Source: Bog-756 sp963703145
GTDB taxonomy: Bacteria; Actinomycetota; Acidimicrobiia; Acidimicrobiales; RAAP-2
NCBI GenBank assembly: GCA_963703145.1
Contig: OY969793.1
Coordinates: forward strand, 930,001-994,000
DNA: 64,000 nucleotides
Reading direction: 5' to 3'
A program made the translations under genes and the position numbers. The notes below the pieces were generated by a model, which was not told where the DNA came from, did no database searches, and worked only from the letters and a program-made list of their open reading frames with translations. Shown one piece after another: positions 62,806 to 64,000 of this stretch; within the stretch, counting starts at the first letter, position 1; the number at the start of each line of letters is the position of its first letter.

Positions 62806-64000
62806 TCAGGGAAGTGTCCGCGTGTAGGTCACGGTCACTGGCCGGCCGTCGAGCGTGGTGTGTACCTCAAAGGTCCACCGGCCCGGAGTCAGGACCACGA
62901 AGTCGGTGTAATGGCCCGGGCTCACGCGGAGCTGACGTAGCACCCGCGGCGTGGCACCCTCGGGGCCGGCCGTCACCAAGGGCATGGCGGAGCGGGCACC
63001 GGTCCCGGGTCCACTCAAGATGACGTGGAACTGGTTGACGCCGACGTTGCCGGGATCGAGATACAGCTCAGCCGAGCCGCCGTGGGGCAGCCCGACTGTG
63101 GTGATGGTCGGCAGGCTCGGGAGCAGTGACTGACCGCGTGCCGGGGAGAGCACCTGGCTGACCACGGTCAAGACGGCGAAGAGGACGATCGGAAGCACGA
63201 CCGAGACGGCGACCCCTCGGCGACCGTGCATGAAGGTCGGGACGCGAACGTTGGCCAGGCCCGATCGTCCCAGGCGGGTGAGTCGAAGACTGTTCAGGAC
63301 CACAATCACGCTGGAGAGCCCCATGGCAACGGCGGCGACCAGCGGGTCGAGTAGCCCGAAGGCCGCCAGTGGAAGGGCCGAAATGTTGTAGCCCATGGCC
63401 CATCCGAAGTTCTGGACGATCACCGAGTAGGTCGACCCGGCCACGCCGATGGCGGCCGGCACCCCCTGGAGGTCGTTGCCGAGCAGCGCAATGTCACTGT
63501 TGGCCAGGGCGGCCTCCGAGCCGCTGCCGATAGCGCACCCGACGTCGGCCGCGGCCAGGGCTGGCGCATCGTTGACGCCATCGCCGACCATCACCACCGA
63601 GCTGCCCGATCGGCGCAGGTCGGCCAGCGAGTCGACCTTGTCGACCGGGCTCAGGCCGCTAAGCGCCGTGGTGATGCCCAACGCGGTGGCGACGGTGTCC
63701 ACCGCAGGCCGGCTGTCCCCACTCAGGATGGACGAGGTGATCCCCATGTCGGCGAGGTGGGCGACGGCAGGGGCCGCCTCCGCTCGGACCGGAGTGGTGA
63801 CGGCGATGGCGCCGATGGTCTCGGAGTCGCGGTCGACGACCACCACGGTCTCGCCGCGGTGGTAGTGCTCGAGGACAACGGATCCCATCGCATCGGACAG
63901 GTGATCGGGAACCAGGCGTCGGACCTCGATGCGGTGACCATCGACGACCCCGTCGACCCCGATGCCGGGACGGGTGCGAACGTCGGTGGCATCCGGTGTG
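62806..64000 (-). CDS. Cu(I)-type P1B ATPase, C-terminal part with extracytoplasmic YtkA/CopD-like tail (5' end outside window)
   Basis: The last 398 residues of a heavy-metal P-type ATPase; the DKTG phosphorylation loop lies outside the window. Hinge and P-domain motifs are SILSGDSRPAV and MVGDGVNDAPALAAADVG. The last two membrane helices carry the Cu(I) signatures GYNISALPLAA (YN) and AMGLSSVIVVLNSLRL (MxxSS). After them comes an extra helix (about VSVVLPIVLFAVLTVV) and then a predicted outside domain of about 90 residues with GGSAELYLDPGNVGVNQFHV and LTPGRWTFEVHTTLDG. This resembles the YtkA-like tail of CopD proteins and is unusual on a P-type ATPase. The frame stays open to the window end. 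Confidence 0.88.
   Translation of the reverse strand, partial: TPDATDVRTRPGIGVDGVVDGHRIEVRRLVPDHLSDAMGSVVLEHYHRGETVVVVDRDSETIGAIAVTTPVRAEAAPAVAHLADMGITSSILSGDSRPAVDTVATALGITTALSGLSPVDKVDSLADLRRSGSSVVMVGDGVNDAPALAAADVGCAIGSGSEAALANSDIALLGNDLQGVPAAIGVAGSTYSVIVQNFGWAMGYNISALPLAAFGLLDPLVAAVAMGLSSVIVVLNSLRLTRLGRSGLANVRVPTFMHGRRGVAVSVVLPIVLFAVLTVVSQVLSPARGQSLLPSLPTITTVGLPHGGSAELYLDPGNVGVNQFHVILSGPGTGARSAMPLVTAGPEGATPRVLRQLRVSPGHYTDFVVLTPGRWTFEVHTTLDGRPVTVTYTRTLP

Overview
The window is about 64 kb of high-GC chromosome, dense with genes on both strands. It comes from an actinobacterium, most likely a member of the Acidimicrobiia or a close lineage. The evidence is an actinobacterial housekeeping gene order (rsmD, coaD, an Rv2927c-like coiled coil, DUF177, rpmF, plsX; later acpP, rnc, mutM, smc, ftsY, ffh, rpsP, khpA, rimM, trmD, rplS, DUF2469, yraN). 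Further support comes from F420-dependent enzymes, a mycothiol-conjugate amidase, the PspA/PspAA/HtpX/PspAB set, many GTG starts, and many genes with an actinobacterial TANNNT -10 box placed as expected for leaderless mRNAs. No insertion sequence, prophage, CRISPR array or rRNA was seen. One tRNA-Gly(TCC) is present.

Layout. 1-3748: end of recG, then rsmD-coaD-coiled coil-DUF177-rpmF-plsX. 3803-16026: a block that separates plsX from acpP/rnc. It carries a patatin lipase, a sugar-porter MFS, an acyl-CoA dehydrogenase, a truncated haemoglobin, an SDR, an SCO6745-like protein, and a four-gene minus-strand operon of ATP-grasp, alpha-E, ATP-grasp/alpha-E fusion and transglutaminase. 16368-28252: lipid carrier, RNA and DNA processing, SMC, the signal recognition particle pathway and the rpsP-rplS ribosome-maturation operon. 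28279-31316: enoyl-CoA hydratase, an orphan prepilin-like protein, a PPOX/F420 enzyme and endonuclease IV. 31344-35525: a zinc-uptake operon (substrate-binding protein, ATPase, two permeases, Fur-family regulator) behind a promoter that overlaps a Zur-box-like palindrome. 35639-39940: fumC, two cytochrome P450s resembling CYP125 and CYP142, and a pterin dehydratase. 39961-43024: an ACT protein and the PspA envelope-stress operon. 43093-55854: mca, an SCP2 protein, a ChbG-like deacetylase, two LLM F420 enzymes, a DsbA-like protein, PAP2, a RecB-like nuclease, an alpha/beta hydrolase, DedA, a PIG-L deacetylase and a diguanylate cyclase. 56045-64000: a second MFS, a PfpI-like protein, tRNA-Gly, a nitroreductase, a TrmA/RlmD-type RNA methyltransferase, a lipoprotein, a PHM-like copper monooxygenase and the end of a copper P-type ATPase.

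Three themes stand out. The first is the duplicated amidoligase-type operon, whose fused second copy has lost the expected ATP-binding lysine. The second is a Cu(I)-type P1B ATPase with an unusual extracytoplasmic YtkA/CopD-like tail, lying directly upstream of a secreted protein that keeps all six copper ligands of the peptidylglycine/dopamine monooxygenase fold. The third is the recurring TANNNT-N6/7-start arrangement, which fixes the starts of at least thirteen genes.

Four genes (smc, fumC, mca and an alpha/beta hydrolase) are each broken by a single-base frameshift, three of them in a homopolymer run and one in an alternating GC tract, and each reads through if one base is added or removed. 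This looks more like sequence error than gene decay, and it should be kept in mind for the whole contig.
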